From Lunularia cruciata (taxonomy: Eukaryota > Streptophyta > Marchantiopsida > Lunulariales > Lunulariaceae): a DNA stretch of 64,000 nucleotides. Both the position numbers and the translations under genes were made by a program. The stretch is from positions 54,686,501 to 54,750,500 of the forward strand of contig OX419761.1 in assembly GCA_948567375.1 (NCBI GenBank), written 5' to 3'. Below are positions 32,695 through 43,066 of the stretch, one piece after another. Under the pieces are notes generated by a model. The model did no database searches, was not told where the DNA came from, and worked only from the letters and a program-made list of their open reading frames with translations. How positions within the stretch are numbered: the stretch's first letter is position 1; each line of letters starts with the position of its first letter.

Positions 32695-33880
32695 GGTGGT
32701 AGAGGTGGTGGTAGAGGATCTACACCTAGTAAGGGTGCAGTACCTACCCTTACTTCTGACACAACTATGGCTACTTGGATTGAGCAGTTGGAGCAGAGAT
32801 TGGCTAGTATGGCTATTGCTCAGAGGAGATCAGATTTGAGTGCTGAGGCTTCCACCTCATATGCTGTTGATAGAGATGCTTTGGACTCCATGTGCGGAGC
32901 AGCATAGGTGGATGCATTTGCAGCAGTGACTAGGAGTGCAGTACGTGCTTCAGAGCCTAGAGGAGCATCAGTGGAGTTGGACCCACAGAGAGGAGAGGTT
33001 GGGAGACAGGTCAGACTTCCCCAGTCTATCACGCTATCTGAGGCATTGCAAACAACATCCATGGTTCCTAGATGTCCTAGTGCAGGTGTGGTAGGTGGTG
33101 ATAGAGTACATGATGGACTACCTGCTAGTCAACCACCTACTACTACACAGACTAAGTCTAGCATGATGTTGGGGGCGGCTCAGCTGATTATGCGACATCC
33201 TTTGTTTTCGGCCAGTGACATGTTTACATTGGGAGTTGACCCAGCCCCAGTATTCCGGTTGGCTGCCACATTGTGTGAGAGTAGGGATGGTGTAGTTCCT
33301 ACTACTAGAGTAGAGGTGGTTGGTAGTGGAGCTGACTTGGTTGAGGAGCATGGGATCCGTTCAGCGACCAATGGTTTATGGCAGGCAGCAGCGGCTAGAC
33401 TGGAGGAGTTGCCAGCTAGACCGGCCTTTGAGAGAGCACGGTTTACACCTGGTGTTGTCCTATTGGATAACCAGAGGGGGATTTTTTGTTTGGTGGGACC
33501 TTCAGGGAAGGTCTATACATCACACAGAGTCTTGTTAGACTTTGGTGCGCAGCCCCTTATGTTGGAGAAGGCTACAGTTGTCGGTCTGGAGTTACGGAAG
33601 ACCGATGTGGAGAGGTGTCCATTTCAGATCCAGACATCTCTAGGTGGTGGTTCGACACAGTACATCACACGTGGGGAGCTTGTTGTCTAGGTTCAGCCTG
33701 GCCATCCGACTGATAGCTCGGTGGTGAGAGCTCAGGCTATTGCGACGATAGCTGAGTCATATGATGTGCTAGTTGGGGGAGCAGTGTTATACCCCATGGG
33801 TTTCAGCATTGACTATTGGGAGGAGACAGCCTCTTTTAGACCTGGTTGGCAGTCTGGTGAGAGACGGGTATGTCGCTGAC
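32695..33880 (+). pseudogene. D1 retropepsin
   Basis: In frame with gag after TGA 32692-32694, with a further TAG at 32905-32907. The 260-codon open part (32908-33690) has the active-site region VLLDFGAQPLML, with Asp at 33538-33540 followed by Phe. D2 reads LLDSGAQPFML at the same place (40241-40249), so the D1 protease lost its Ser by TCT to TTT. The C-terminal ESYDVLVGGAVLYPMGF follows a TAG at 33688-33690. Confidence 0.85.
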
Positions 33881-34219
33881 TAGTACGCTTCAGTAGTGGT
33901 AGTCTTGGCTCACTACAGTCTGGGACCATGGCAGCATTAGTTTTGGCTTTCAACGGTGCAGTTACTTGGCCTGGTGACTTGCTGGAGGGGAACGCCCATG
34001 CAGAGGATACTCCAGTACCAAAGGAGATCACTCGGCTTTGGAGTACGAGTGAGATTGTTCCATCCACCTTGGATGTTCCATTGTGGAGTTCAGAGGAGGC
34101 ATTGCAGTAGCATGCAAATCAATTGGTGCAGTAGGCTTGGAGTGGAGCCTTTGTACCATCAAGGGATGAGTGTGAGGATGAGCCTCCAGAGGCAATTGCT
34201 TTGACACCTTTGGATACCA

Positions 34220-35203
34220 CACTCATTGCTTGGCAATATCCAGTAGAGGGGATATGCCTATTGGAGTTGTTTGGTGGGATCAGCACCAAACTAGCTGCGG
34301 TGTTATAGGCGGGTATCCGAGTACAAAGGTACTTGTATGTAGAGAGAGATGAGACTGCTAGGCGAGTCTCTCTACATCATGTGGCACACTTGGCCTATTG
34401 GTATCCGGAGTTATTACTAATGTCAGCAGTCAAAGGTTACCAGAAGGTCCTACCATGAGACATTTCCTTACTAGGGGCGCATGACCTAGAGAGGGCCTAT
34501 TCACTTGGTGATTTCTGGATGGCCATGTTAGGGATATACACGTGCGGGCCGTGGTTTGGGTCTTCAGGATCCTCATTCTGGTGTGTTTTGGGAGATGTTA
34601 CGGATACTACGACATCTCCAGGTTCATCAGCCTGTTTCTCCAACTTACCTTTTAGAGAACGTTCCTTTGTTGGGTGATTCTTGCACCAGAGTGGTAGCGA
34701 GTACACATCAGGTCCATTCTTGGATGGGACTTGCTGTATTGTTAGATGCAGCCAGAGTGGGATCACGGGCTCATCGTCTTCGTCTTTGGTGGACGAACCT
34801 CTTACCCAGAGAGGTTCTACAGTGTGCTTATGATGGGATTCAACGACTGGACCACATTCTTGTTGATGATATCTTGGATGTTGGGCGTCAGTCTCAAACA
34901 GTGGTAGTGGCTGATAGGTCACCTATGGCAGTGGTGAACCTAGTTGGACAGCCTAGAGCCGCATTTCCCACACTCATGAGTTTCCCAGGCTCTCATGCTT
35001 TTTGAGAGGGAGGACCTAGACTTGTTTGGGACTCACAATTACAGCAATTGGTGGAGCCCAACGTTGATGAGAGAGAGTGGGCGATGGGTTTTCGCACCGG
35101 TATTACCGCTGTTCCAGCAATGTTAGAGGCATCTAGGCGTCAAGTGTTAGGTCAGGCTACGGACCTGAACTATTTGACCTGGATTGTGAGCCTTGGTTTG
35201 GCA
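34220..35203 (+). pseudogene. D1 cytosine-5 DNA methyltransferase domain
   Basis: Placed between protease and RT. Motif I (SAM binding) is LLELFGGISTKLAAVL at 34258-34305, followed by YLYVERDETARR. Motif IV is HLVISGWPC, catalytic Cys codon 34526-34528, with the next codon TAG where PCQ has Gln, then GYTRAGRGLGLQDPHSGVFW. Motif VI is YLLENVPLLGD (ENV at 34655-34663), motif VIII AHRLRLWWTNL (34768-34800), motif IX near FPTLMSFPG, and motif X EPNVDEREWAMGFRTGIT (35054-35107) with ASRRQVLGQATDL. Motif I is in frame 1 and motifs IV-X in frame 2: D1 lacks about 5 nt present in D2 near 34495. The order and spacing are those of the C5-MTase family, nearest in style to DNMT3-like enzymes. It would methylate cytosine in DNA. 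Dead in this copy. Confidence 0.88.
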
Positions 35204-35530
35204 GAGCAGCGTAGGATGCGCTTGATAGGCATCACCACTCGGACACTTGTGAGCCCTATGCCTATCGAGATGATTCAGGCACATGTTGGGGGCGATGGAC
35301 CGAGTGGACATGGTATTCTTGGGACACATCCAATAGCTACCAGGGAGAGTGGTCTACTTGGAGTCCATCCAGGTGAGCGTGGGCTACTTGGATTACACCC
35401 TTGGTCCACATGGGATGCAGCTAGAGGACGTGTGGAGCTTGCAACCAGAGTGGAGGGAGTTTTTCGCACAGAGGTTGGGACCCCTAGTGGTCGGGAGCAT
35501 GACACTATTGCTCCCAAGGGCCCAGTGTAG

Positions 35531-36325
35531 CAGCCAGTCAGTACGTCTTCCACTCCTACTATAGTTACAGAGGATACTTGGGAGCCAGACCTTGGACCCA
35601 AGCTTACTGGAGAGGAAAAACGGAGGGTTTGGAGGTTCTTGAGGAGTCACACGAGTTGTTTTGCCTTCAATATGAAGGATTTGGGTGCTCTGAAGGGACT
35701 TGGTATACGGATTGAGCTGACTAGCAATACACCAATTTTTTGACGTCCTTATCGATATAGTGAGATAGAGAGGACATTGATTCAGAGCCGGAGTAGTGAC
35801 CTTTTTGAGGCTGGTTTGGTGGAGATTTCACATGGAGAGTATGCATCAGCAACAGTGATGCAAGCCAAGAAGGATATGCATAGCAACTATACAGATAGGC
35901 GGATGTGTGGAGATTACTGTCCTATCAACCGACAGACCAGGGCTGATTGGTATGCCATGCCTACACCGGAGGAGATTTTTGATGCGATTGGGCATGCAAA
36001 GGTCTTCAGTACTTTGGATCTTCGAGCAGGATATCATCAGTTGCCGATCAGGGAGGAGGATAAGTCCAAGACAGCATTTTGGGCTATTGATCCTCACGGC
36101 AAAGATGTGTTATATCAATGGAGGTTCTTACCATTTGGGTTAAAGAACGCTCCTGCTGAGTTCCAGAGGGTCATGGATAGGATTCTAGCTAGATTGGATT
36201 TTGTTCGGTGCTATATTGATGACATTTTGGTTTATAGCACTACTGTGGAGGAGCATGAGAGACAGTTGTTGGAGGTATTTGAGAGGTTGAGATCTCATGG
36301 ACTCAAACTACCCTGGGAAGTGTAG
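35531..36325 (+). pseudogene. D1 reverse transcriptase
   Basis: In frame 2 with methyltransferase motifs IV-X, after TAG 35528-35530; a TGA interrupts the fingers region near 35742. The open part 35777-36325 contains MPTPEEIFDAIGHAKVFSTL, DLRAGYHQLP, YQWRFLPFGLKNAPAEFQR and the catalytic CYIDDILVYS. A 2-nt deletion near 36312 (compared with D2) shifts the frame before the connection domain. Confidence 0.9.
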
Positions 36326-37010
36326 GTTCTTCCACGAGCAGGTTGAGTATTTGGGTCACACTATCTACCCCGGAGGACTTGGTGTTCAACAGACCAAGGT
36401 GGAGGCTATTGCACGTATTCCTCGGCCTACGGATGTGAGCAGAGTGCGAGCATTCCTTGGGTTGGCAAACTTCTATCACCGCTATGTTAGAGGATTTAGT
36501 GCCATTGCCAAGGCCTTGACAAAGCTGACCAAGCTTACACAGGAGTGGTGTTGGGGAGATGAGCAGGAGAGAGCTTTTGTAGAGCTCAAGGAGAGGTTGA
36601 CATCTGCTCCTATTTTGAGGAGACCGATCAGGGGACGACCATTTTAGGTTCACACTGATTGGAGTATGTTGGGGCTTGGAGTGGTGCTCACCCAACATGA
36701 TGATGAGGAGAAGGAGTTTGTGGTGGCCTATGCTAGTCGCTCCAACAATTCAGCGGAGGCGAAATATAGTTCATATGAGGGAGAGTGCTTGGTAGCAGTT
36801 TGGGCAGTAGCACATTTCCAATGTTACCTATTTGGTAACCCTTTCACTCTCATTACTGATCATCAGCCGCTGAAGTGGTTGATGGAGTCCGACAAGCTTT
36901 CAGGGAAGCTTGCATGATGGGCTTTGATTTTACAGGAGTATGATTTCACGGTTGTTCACAGACCTGGAGTGGTGAACCGTGATGCAGATGGGTTGAGTAG
37001 AAACCCATGT
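36297..37010 (+). pseudogene. D1 RT connection and RNase H
   Basis: Frame 0: FFHEQVEYLGHTIYPGGLG, FLGLANFYHRYVRGF, then RNase H acidic residues in HTDWSM, YEGECLV, ITDHQPLKW and RDADGLSR. Stops at 36645-36647 (TAG) and 36915-36917 (TGA). The TGA is also present in D2, next to its palindrome. Confidence 0.87.
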
Positions 37011-38236
37011 CCCAGCCAGCAAGATCAGACCGGAGCACGTTGGCATGGTGAGATAGATGAGGAGATGGTGCCAGGTTGGCATGCATCGGCCTTTCTATGT
37101 ATATTTGCAGAGGCTTTGGTGGTATCTCTCTTAGCGCATACAAGAGGAGTTATTGAGGTCATAGATCCAAAGAGTGAAGGTATTGGTACAGTTCAGCAAG
37201 ACATTCATGATGATGTCTTAGTGATGGACTATCTTTGCACTAGTGTTGTGGGTGGCACAATTGGGGCCAAGGAGAGAGATCGTGTTCTTCAGCGAGCCAG
37301 ACGGTTCAGATTGGAAGGTAGACACCTTTTGCGTGTATGGGAGGATGGTAGAGTGCGAGTAGTACCACTTCTATCACAAAGACCACAGTTGGTCCGTCAT
37401 GCTCATGAGGAGCTAGGACATTTTGGAGTAAAGCGCACATATAGCTTACTCCATAGTCATTATTGGTGCGTGGTATGCAGACCAAGGTACAACAATTTGT
37501 TGCCAGATGTGTGGTTTGTGACCAAGTTAGAGCATCATTCAATGCTCCTACACCACAGTTACACCCATTACCTATCATGGGATTGGGTTACCGTTGGAGT
37601 TTGGACTTCGCCGGACCTTTACCGCTGACTGTGAGACATCATTGGTATGTTTTGGTGATGGTGGAGCACTTCTCCAAGTGGATTGAGTTGGTGGCACTTC
37701 CTGACAAGTCTAGTGAAGGGATAGCTTACTCGTTCCTGGATCGAGTTCTTAGTCATTTTGGTGCACCAGCTGAGGTTTTGACTGATCAGGGTATAGAGTT
37801 CTTGGGGGAGTTTCAGGTCTTGTGTGACAAGGCTTTGATTGATCATCGTACGACATCCCAAGATCACCCTGAGGCAGATGGCTTAGCAGAGAGAGTGGTT
37901 CAGACCGTGAAGAGAGGATTGCAAAAGTATTGTTTGCAGAGAGGCCACTTGGAAGATTGGGATCTCCAATTACCTTGGTTGGCCATGGGCTATCGGTTCA
38001 GCCGGCAAGCCTCCTTAGCATCCTTCTCTCCATACTTTCTACTCTATGGACGAGATCCTGATTTACCTGCAGCCATTCGTCGAGATGCTATTGTAGTTTT
38101 GGACTTGGATGACCCCGATGTATGGATGAGCGCATGTTCTCAACGGGCAGAGATCTTTCAGAGAGTGATGTCGATGGCCTTTGAGAACTTGGCGATTGCT
38201 CAGCATAGAGATACTTTACGCTATGCTACCATTTGA
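37011..38236 (+). pseudogene. D1 integrase
   Basis: The zinc finger (RHAHEELGHFGVKRTYSLL with two His; CVVCDQVR with two Cys) is split by a one-base loss near 37466; D2 keeps the extra G. The core in frame 2 (37463-38236) has Asp in YRWSLDFAGP, Asp in VLTDQGIEF and Glu in ADGLAERVVQ, the D,D-35-E arrangement. It stops at TGA 38234-38236, but the frame continues towards the PHD finger. Confidence 0.88.
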
Positions 38237-38641
38237 GGAGGAGGTTATAGACCCTCGATCCGTCAATTTCATCCTGGCAACTATGTATATCTATAGCAGA
38301 TAGCACCGACGACACTTGATGTTTCTATAGGCCGCACTATCTTGAGAGTGCGTGAGGTTTTGCCATCTGGAGTCCTTGTGTTAGAAGGACGTGATGGTGT
38401 TGTTTGGAAGGATCATGTGCGCAATTGTGCGCCATGCCACCTCCCAAACATTGATGGTACTATGGATCCAAGCTTGGTACTTGTAGGTGCAAGCTTGAGG
38501 TGTATGTTATGTGGCTCTTCTGGTGGAGCTGCTACTATGTTAGTGTGTGATAGCTGTTCGAGAGGATGGCATATGGCATGTATGACTCCTCCCCTCACGG
38601 TGGTTCCTCAGGGACAATGGTTATGTCCTAAATGTACTTGA
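38237..38641 (+). CDS. D1 PHD finger at the pol C-terminus
   Basis: In frame with the integrase across TGA 38234 and a TAG near 38294. First the integrase C-terminal barrel-like segment (GRTILRVREVLPSGVLVLEG). Then a C4HC3 PHD finger: in the open part from 38342 the ligands are C54, C57, C69, C72, H77, C80, C95 and C98, with the conserved Trp at 93 two residues before the last Cys pair (38501-38635). The protein ends at TGA right after the final CT. PHD fingers typically bind histone H3 tails, so this may replace the chromodomain of chromoviruses for targeting. All eight zinc ligands are intact here. Confidence 0.88.
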
Positions 38642-38798
38642 CCTATAGCTAGTTCATTCTTTATATGGTATAGATTGCAGACAGGCGACTAACGATGGGG
38701 CTCCATAGCACCCGGCCTCCTGATCTTTGCCCATTAGGGGGTATACCATATACTTAGAGTAGATGGCTATCTGGAGTTAGAGGGACCTAACCGCCAGC
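38642..38798 (+). other. 3' untranslated part of D1
   Basis: Short non-coding stretch between the PHD stop and the purine tract. Confidence 0.6.
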
Positions 38799-38809
38799 TA
38801 GGGGGGCAA
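38799..38809 (+). other. Polypurine tract of D1
   Basis: TAGGGGGGCAA immediately before block A1 (TTGTGGCAC). This implies that plus-strand DNA starts at A1, not at B2. Confidence 0.7.
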
Positions 38810-38915
38810 TTGTGGCACTTTAGAGTCTATGTATGACTTATGTGTGAGTTGTGCTTCTATAGTGTATGATGTTGACAGCGATGTATGTTGTGTAGTGATG
38901 TATATACGCACGACA
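38810..38915 (+). repeat. Terminal block A1 of D1
   Basis: 106 bp, repeated at 39358-39463 with three transitions and at 13-118. It ends CGCACGACA and is joined through GC to TGTCACGCC of B2; the joint region CGACAGCTGTCACG is nearly palindromic, like a joined end-to-end circle junction. Confidence 0.9.
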
Positions 38916-38917
38916 GC

Positions 38918-39463
38918 TGTCACGCCATTTGTAGTTCCGCATCTAGATGCTCGGACATTGGAGTTCCAGTGATAGTAGTTAGAGTTATTTTAGCAGTTTC
39001 TCAGAGTCTGCTTTCCGACGGTTAGATTTCATGTTCGGGGTACTGACTTCATGGTGGGGCCCACCGTCACTTTGCACCATCGAGTGTGTCGTCAGCGGGA
39101 CCGTTAGGGTTTCAGAGCTAGCTCGAGTCCAGGGAGTATAGTTTCAAAGTGAGCTCCAGAGAGCTCACTTCTTTGATGTTGAGCCTTCGAGTTCCTGGCT
39201 ATGGTGGACAGAGGCCGGCGAGCATCACTTGGATTCTCTATGCTTGAGTGGGTGTGGCTTGATTGTAATCAGTGCCCAATTGTTGGCAGTTTATAGAGTG
39301 ACAGATCAAGTACTGATCTGAGTTGAGTTGAGTTGAGAGTGTTAAGCAATCTGATTATTGTGGCACTTTAGAGTCTATGTATGACTTATGTGTGAGTTGT
39401 GCTTCTATAGTGTATGATGTTGACAACGATGTATGTTGTGTAGCGATGTATATACGCATGACA
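38918..39463 (+). repeat. Terminal blocks B2 (38918-39357) and A2 (39358-39463) of D1
   Basis: B2 matches B1; A2 matches A1. Together they form a 546-bp unit with TGTCA...TGACA ends. The same B-A joint is seen at the left edge of the window (D0). A TATATA lies near the end of each A block. Confidence 0.9.
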
Positions 39464-39467
39464 AAGT
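39464..39467. repeat. Target duplication of D1, right (AAGT)
   Basis: Repeats 29529-29532. D2 sequence continues after it. Confidence 0.8.
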
Positions 39468-39900
39468 ACCTCCATACTCGTATACCCGCCTGTAGCTAGT
39501 CCAGTGCCAATCCCATCAAACAACTCCAATAGGCATACTCCCTCTATTGGATATTGCCAATGAGTGTGGTATCTAAAGGTGTCAAGGTAATCAACTCTGG
39601 AGGCTCATCCTCACACTCATCTCCTAGTGATACAAAGGCTCCACTCCAAGCCTGCTGCACCAACCAATCTACATGTTGTTGCAATGCCTCCTCTGAACTC
39701 CATAATGGAACATCCAAGGTGGATGGAACAATCCCACTTGTACTCCAAATCCGAGTGATCTCTTCTTGTACTAGAGTATCCTCTTCATAAGCATTCTTCT
39801 CCAATAAGTCACCAGGCCAAGTAACAACACCACTAAAAGCTGAAACTGATGTTGCCATGGCCCCGGACTATAGTGAGCCAAGACTACCACTACTAAAGCG
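39464..39900 (-). pseudogene. D2 methyltransferase N-terminal part
   Basis: Minus strand: CLLELFDGIGTGLA (motif I, close to the FxGxGxG pattern) near 39505-39545. The preceding acidic linker has ALQQHVDWLVQQAWSGAFVS, where D1 has TAG for two of the Gln codons. Confidence 0.8.
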
Positions 39901-40730
39901 TACTAGTAGGAAACATACACATCCCTCACCTGACTGCCAACTTGGTCTATAAGAGTTTGTTTCCTCCCAATAGTCAATATTGAAACCCATGGAGTATAAC
40001 ACTACTCCCCCAACTAACACATCATCTGACTCAACTATTGTCGCAATAGCTTGAGGCTCTCACTACTAAGTTATCAGTCAAGTGACCAGGCTGAACTTGG
40101 ACAACAAGCTCTCCACGTGTGATATACTACATTGAACCACCTCCTAGAGATGTTTGGATCTGAAATGGACACCTCTCCACATCGGTCTTCCGTAATCCTA
40201 GATTGACAATTGTAGCCTTCCCCAACATAAAGGGTTGTGCACCAGAGTCTAGTAAGATCCTCTATGGTGTATAGACCTTCCCTAAAGGTCCCACCAAACA
40301 AAATCTCCCTCTGATTATCCAATAGGACAACACCAAGTGTGAACCAGACTCTGGCCAGTCTGTTGGTAATTCCTCCAATCTAACCGTTGCTGCCTACCAC
40401 AAATCATTGGTCAGTGAGCAAATCCCATGCTCCTCAACCAAGTCAACTCCACTATCAACCACCTTTGCTCTAGTAGTAGGGATCACATAATCCCTACTCT
40501 CACAAAGCATGGCAACCAATCGGAACACTAAAGTTGGGTTCCCTAAAGGTCCCAATGTAAACATGCACTAGTTGAAAACAAAGGACAACCATCATCAGTT
40601 GAGCCACCCTCAACATTGTGCTAGACTTATTCCATGTAGTAGTAGGTGGCTGACTAGCAGGTAGTCTATCATGCACCCCATCACCACCTACCACACTTGC
40701 ACTACGATGTATAGGAGCCATGGATGTTGT
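39901..40730 (-). pseudogene. D2 retropepsin with intact active site
   Basis: Minus strand reads RILLDSGAQPFMLGKATIV, with Asp codon at 40247-40249, Ser 40244-40246 and Gly 40241-40243: a canonical DSG. A stop lies a few codons upstream and frameshifts elsewhere. The flanking pieces align to D1 33060-33880. Confidence 0.83.
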
Positions 40731-41682
40731 CTACAATACCTCAGAGAGCGTGAAAGGCTGGGGAAATCTGACCTATCTCCCAACCTCTCCTCTCTATGGG
40801 TCCAACTCCATTGATGCTCCTTAGGCTCTGGAGCACGTATTGCACTCCTAGTCATTGCTATAGATGCATCCACTTGGGCTGCTCTGCACATGAAGTCCAA
40901 AGCACCTCTATCACCAGCATATGAGGGGGAAGCCTTAGCACCTATATCACAAACTCTATATTGCAACTCTCTATCCAGTATCCCATACCAAAACTAGACT
41001 GCTTGGGCCTCAATAACTCCCTAAGTGAAATTGATCAGCCATCTCATGCAACTATATGCCTTGCGTAGGCTCTCTCCAGCCTTCCATTGGAACTCGTGCA
41101 AGCTCCTTAGCTTGTTAGTCTGCACTTCTTGGTAGTTATGCCTCAAACACTGGAAGAACTCCACCATGAGGTTAAACCCCGGTACTACACCACCTCTTGT
41201 AGTGGTACCTCTACTCATAGTAGCACTATCTCCAACTAGTGCACCTCCACTAGCTCCACCAACACTACTCGAGCTAGAACTCATGTGTACTACCAACCTA
41301 CTCTTGGCAATCGAGCCTGAAGTGATAAAGATATAGTTTGGAGACCAATATTGTCTCTTATAACTCAATCTCCTCCAAATGAGTTCTCCTGAACTCATGG
41401 TAGTCGTCCATTGGTGGACCCTCTAAATGTTGAAACAACCCTTTCCATGCCATGAAGGGTGTGAACAAAATCAGGTTCCACATTTGTTGCAGATCACACC
41501 AACTCTACCTCCTAGATAGAGTCATCCAACTCAATGGTAACCATTGTACCAGAGTAACGCCTAGGGCCTTTGGAGGCCCCATAAATCTCATCCATGTCCC
41601 ACAACAATAGTGTGGACACACCAAGGGCACCCTCAACTGAATCAACTCCTATGTCAAACTCAGAGTCAATCTCCTCCCTCAT
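40731..41682 (-). pseudogene. D2 gag with zinc-knuckle deletion
   Basis: Starts at ATG 41682-41680 (MREEIDSEFDIGVDS). It retains the capsid-like EFQWKAGESLRKAY. After GILDREL near 40970 it jumps to sequence equivalent to D1 32850, so about 0.6 kb including both zinc knuckles is deleted. Confidence 0.82.
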
Positions 41683-43066
41683 TGGGACCTGAGATATAGC
41701 CTGATACCAAGCACCACTCCGGGTAAACCCAATACGTACTACAAAGCTATCTCCTTTAGAATCCCCAAAGAACTATGGCGTGACAAAGTAACCACAAACC
41801 GCCAACCGCAACTGCAAGTACCCCACCAAGTACCAACACCAATTGAGTACCACCAAGTGCCAATACCAACGGAACACTACCCACTAATGTTACTCTAACT
41901 AAGAAAACTACAATAAGGGAAAGGGCGACATGTAACATGCCATCATAACACGTATTCTCATGGTTTGTAGGTCATCACTTCCTGCCTCACCGGAGAGAAA
42001 CAAAGGTAGTCTAACTGGTCATCACTCCAACACCACCAAGAGTACACCAAAGCACCAATGCTTTAAATTCAGGGCATCTCGCACAAACATGGTGCACAAA
42101 TAGAAAGTAGAGAATGGAGAGGATCCAATCACAAGAAATCTAAAAAAAAACTTCCATCTCAAAAAGTCGCATGGGACTAACTCTACCACCATTTGGCATT
42201 TGACATAATAAGAGTTCCTATCTACGTCCTAAGCTACCAAGATCACCAAGAATGGGTTCTAACTGCCTCTCCTAGCCAAAGCTATAAGTGTATAGATAAT
42301 AGTAGGCCAGTCACTAGGACAACAAGTGAGGGTGGACCAATTGGCTAGGGCACCAATCTAGGAACCAAAGATCTAGGGGCCAAACCTTATTTAGCATAAT
42401 CTAGCAAGATGGGCAGATTTTGCCAAATAATGACCAAGATCTACTCTAAACTAGCTAACCTCACGCTAGCAAGTTGGCTTGCTGGCCTTCTAGGCCTTTG
42501 TAGCCTCTCATAGCTCAAAGCCTCTAAATGCCAAAATTCAACTAAATGAAGCCTTTCTTCTTGCCACTTTGAACCCTCTCCAAATCTAGCAAAACTCCTC
42601 CATATCAGGCCAACCAGCAAAACTCCTCCAAATCTAACCAAAATCTGATGTAAACTCCAACAAAAATCTGACATAAACCCTAAAGTTGACTGACTACCAA
42701 TTCCTCCGCTAACTCTTCACTCGAGCCAAATTGAAAAAATAGGTTTCCCCAAATTACAAATTCACAAGGATAGGTTCCTAACTCCACCTTCAATTTCACT
42801 TTCTTGAGCCCAACTCACAACAAATTGGTATTGCTTTCGCCTCTTGAGCTCAAAATCACAACCATTGCTTGAAAATTGCTTCTCTTTGCTCAAAATTTGG
42901 CCAGCACACCGTCTACCTCACAGCCAAATTTGCATCAATCAACAAGCTTCTGCACACCAGAGGAAACCTAAACTTTGATCGGACTACCAACGATCCACTG
43001 AGCGTAGAGATACCTCCAACACTCGCAATTCTTGCACCTAATTTCCCCCTGACTTCACTTCTCTTA
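41683..43066 (-). other. D2 leader
   Basis: Aligns to the D1 leader 29982-31449 in reverse orientation, diverged. The PBS-like TGGTGGTAGAGTTAGTCCC is conserved. No ORF of interest. Confidence 0.7.

Larger units (their letters stand above)
29533..39463 (+). mobile_element. D1: Ty3/gypsy element with DNA methyltransferase, PHD finger and split direct repeats
   Basis: A 9.9-kb insertion in D2. Order: block B1, leader with PBS-like site, gag, retropepsin, cytosine-5 methyltransferase, RT, RNase H, integrase, PHD finger, purine tract, block A1, GC, block B2, block A2. The ends are TGTCA...TGACA with a 4-bp target duplication. B1/B2 differ at about 23 of 440 sites plus a 9-bp indel. The coding region carries many TAG/TGA stops and at least three frameshifts, so this copy is probably inactive. 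Confidence 0.9.

Noticed and set aside
35275-35601. Minus-strand ORF in D1
   Set aside because: Antisense of the methyltransferase-RT linker.
37306-37578. Minus-strand ORF in the D1 integrase
   Set aside because: Shadow frame of the integrase.
38918-39463. Plain solo LTR next to D1
   Set aside because: It lies inside the target duplication of D1 and is needed as its 3' end, so it is part of D1.
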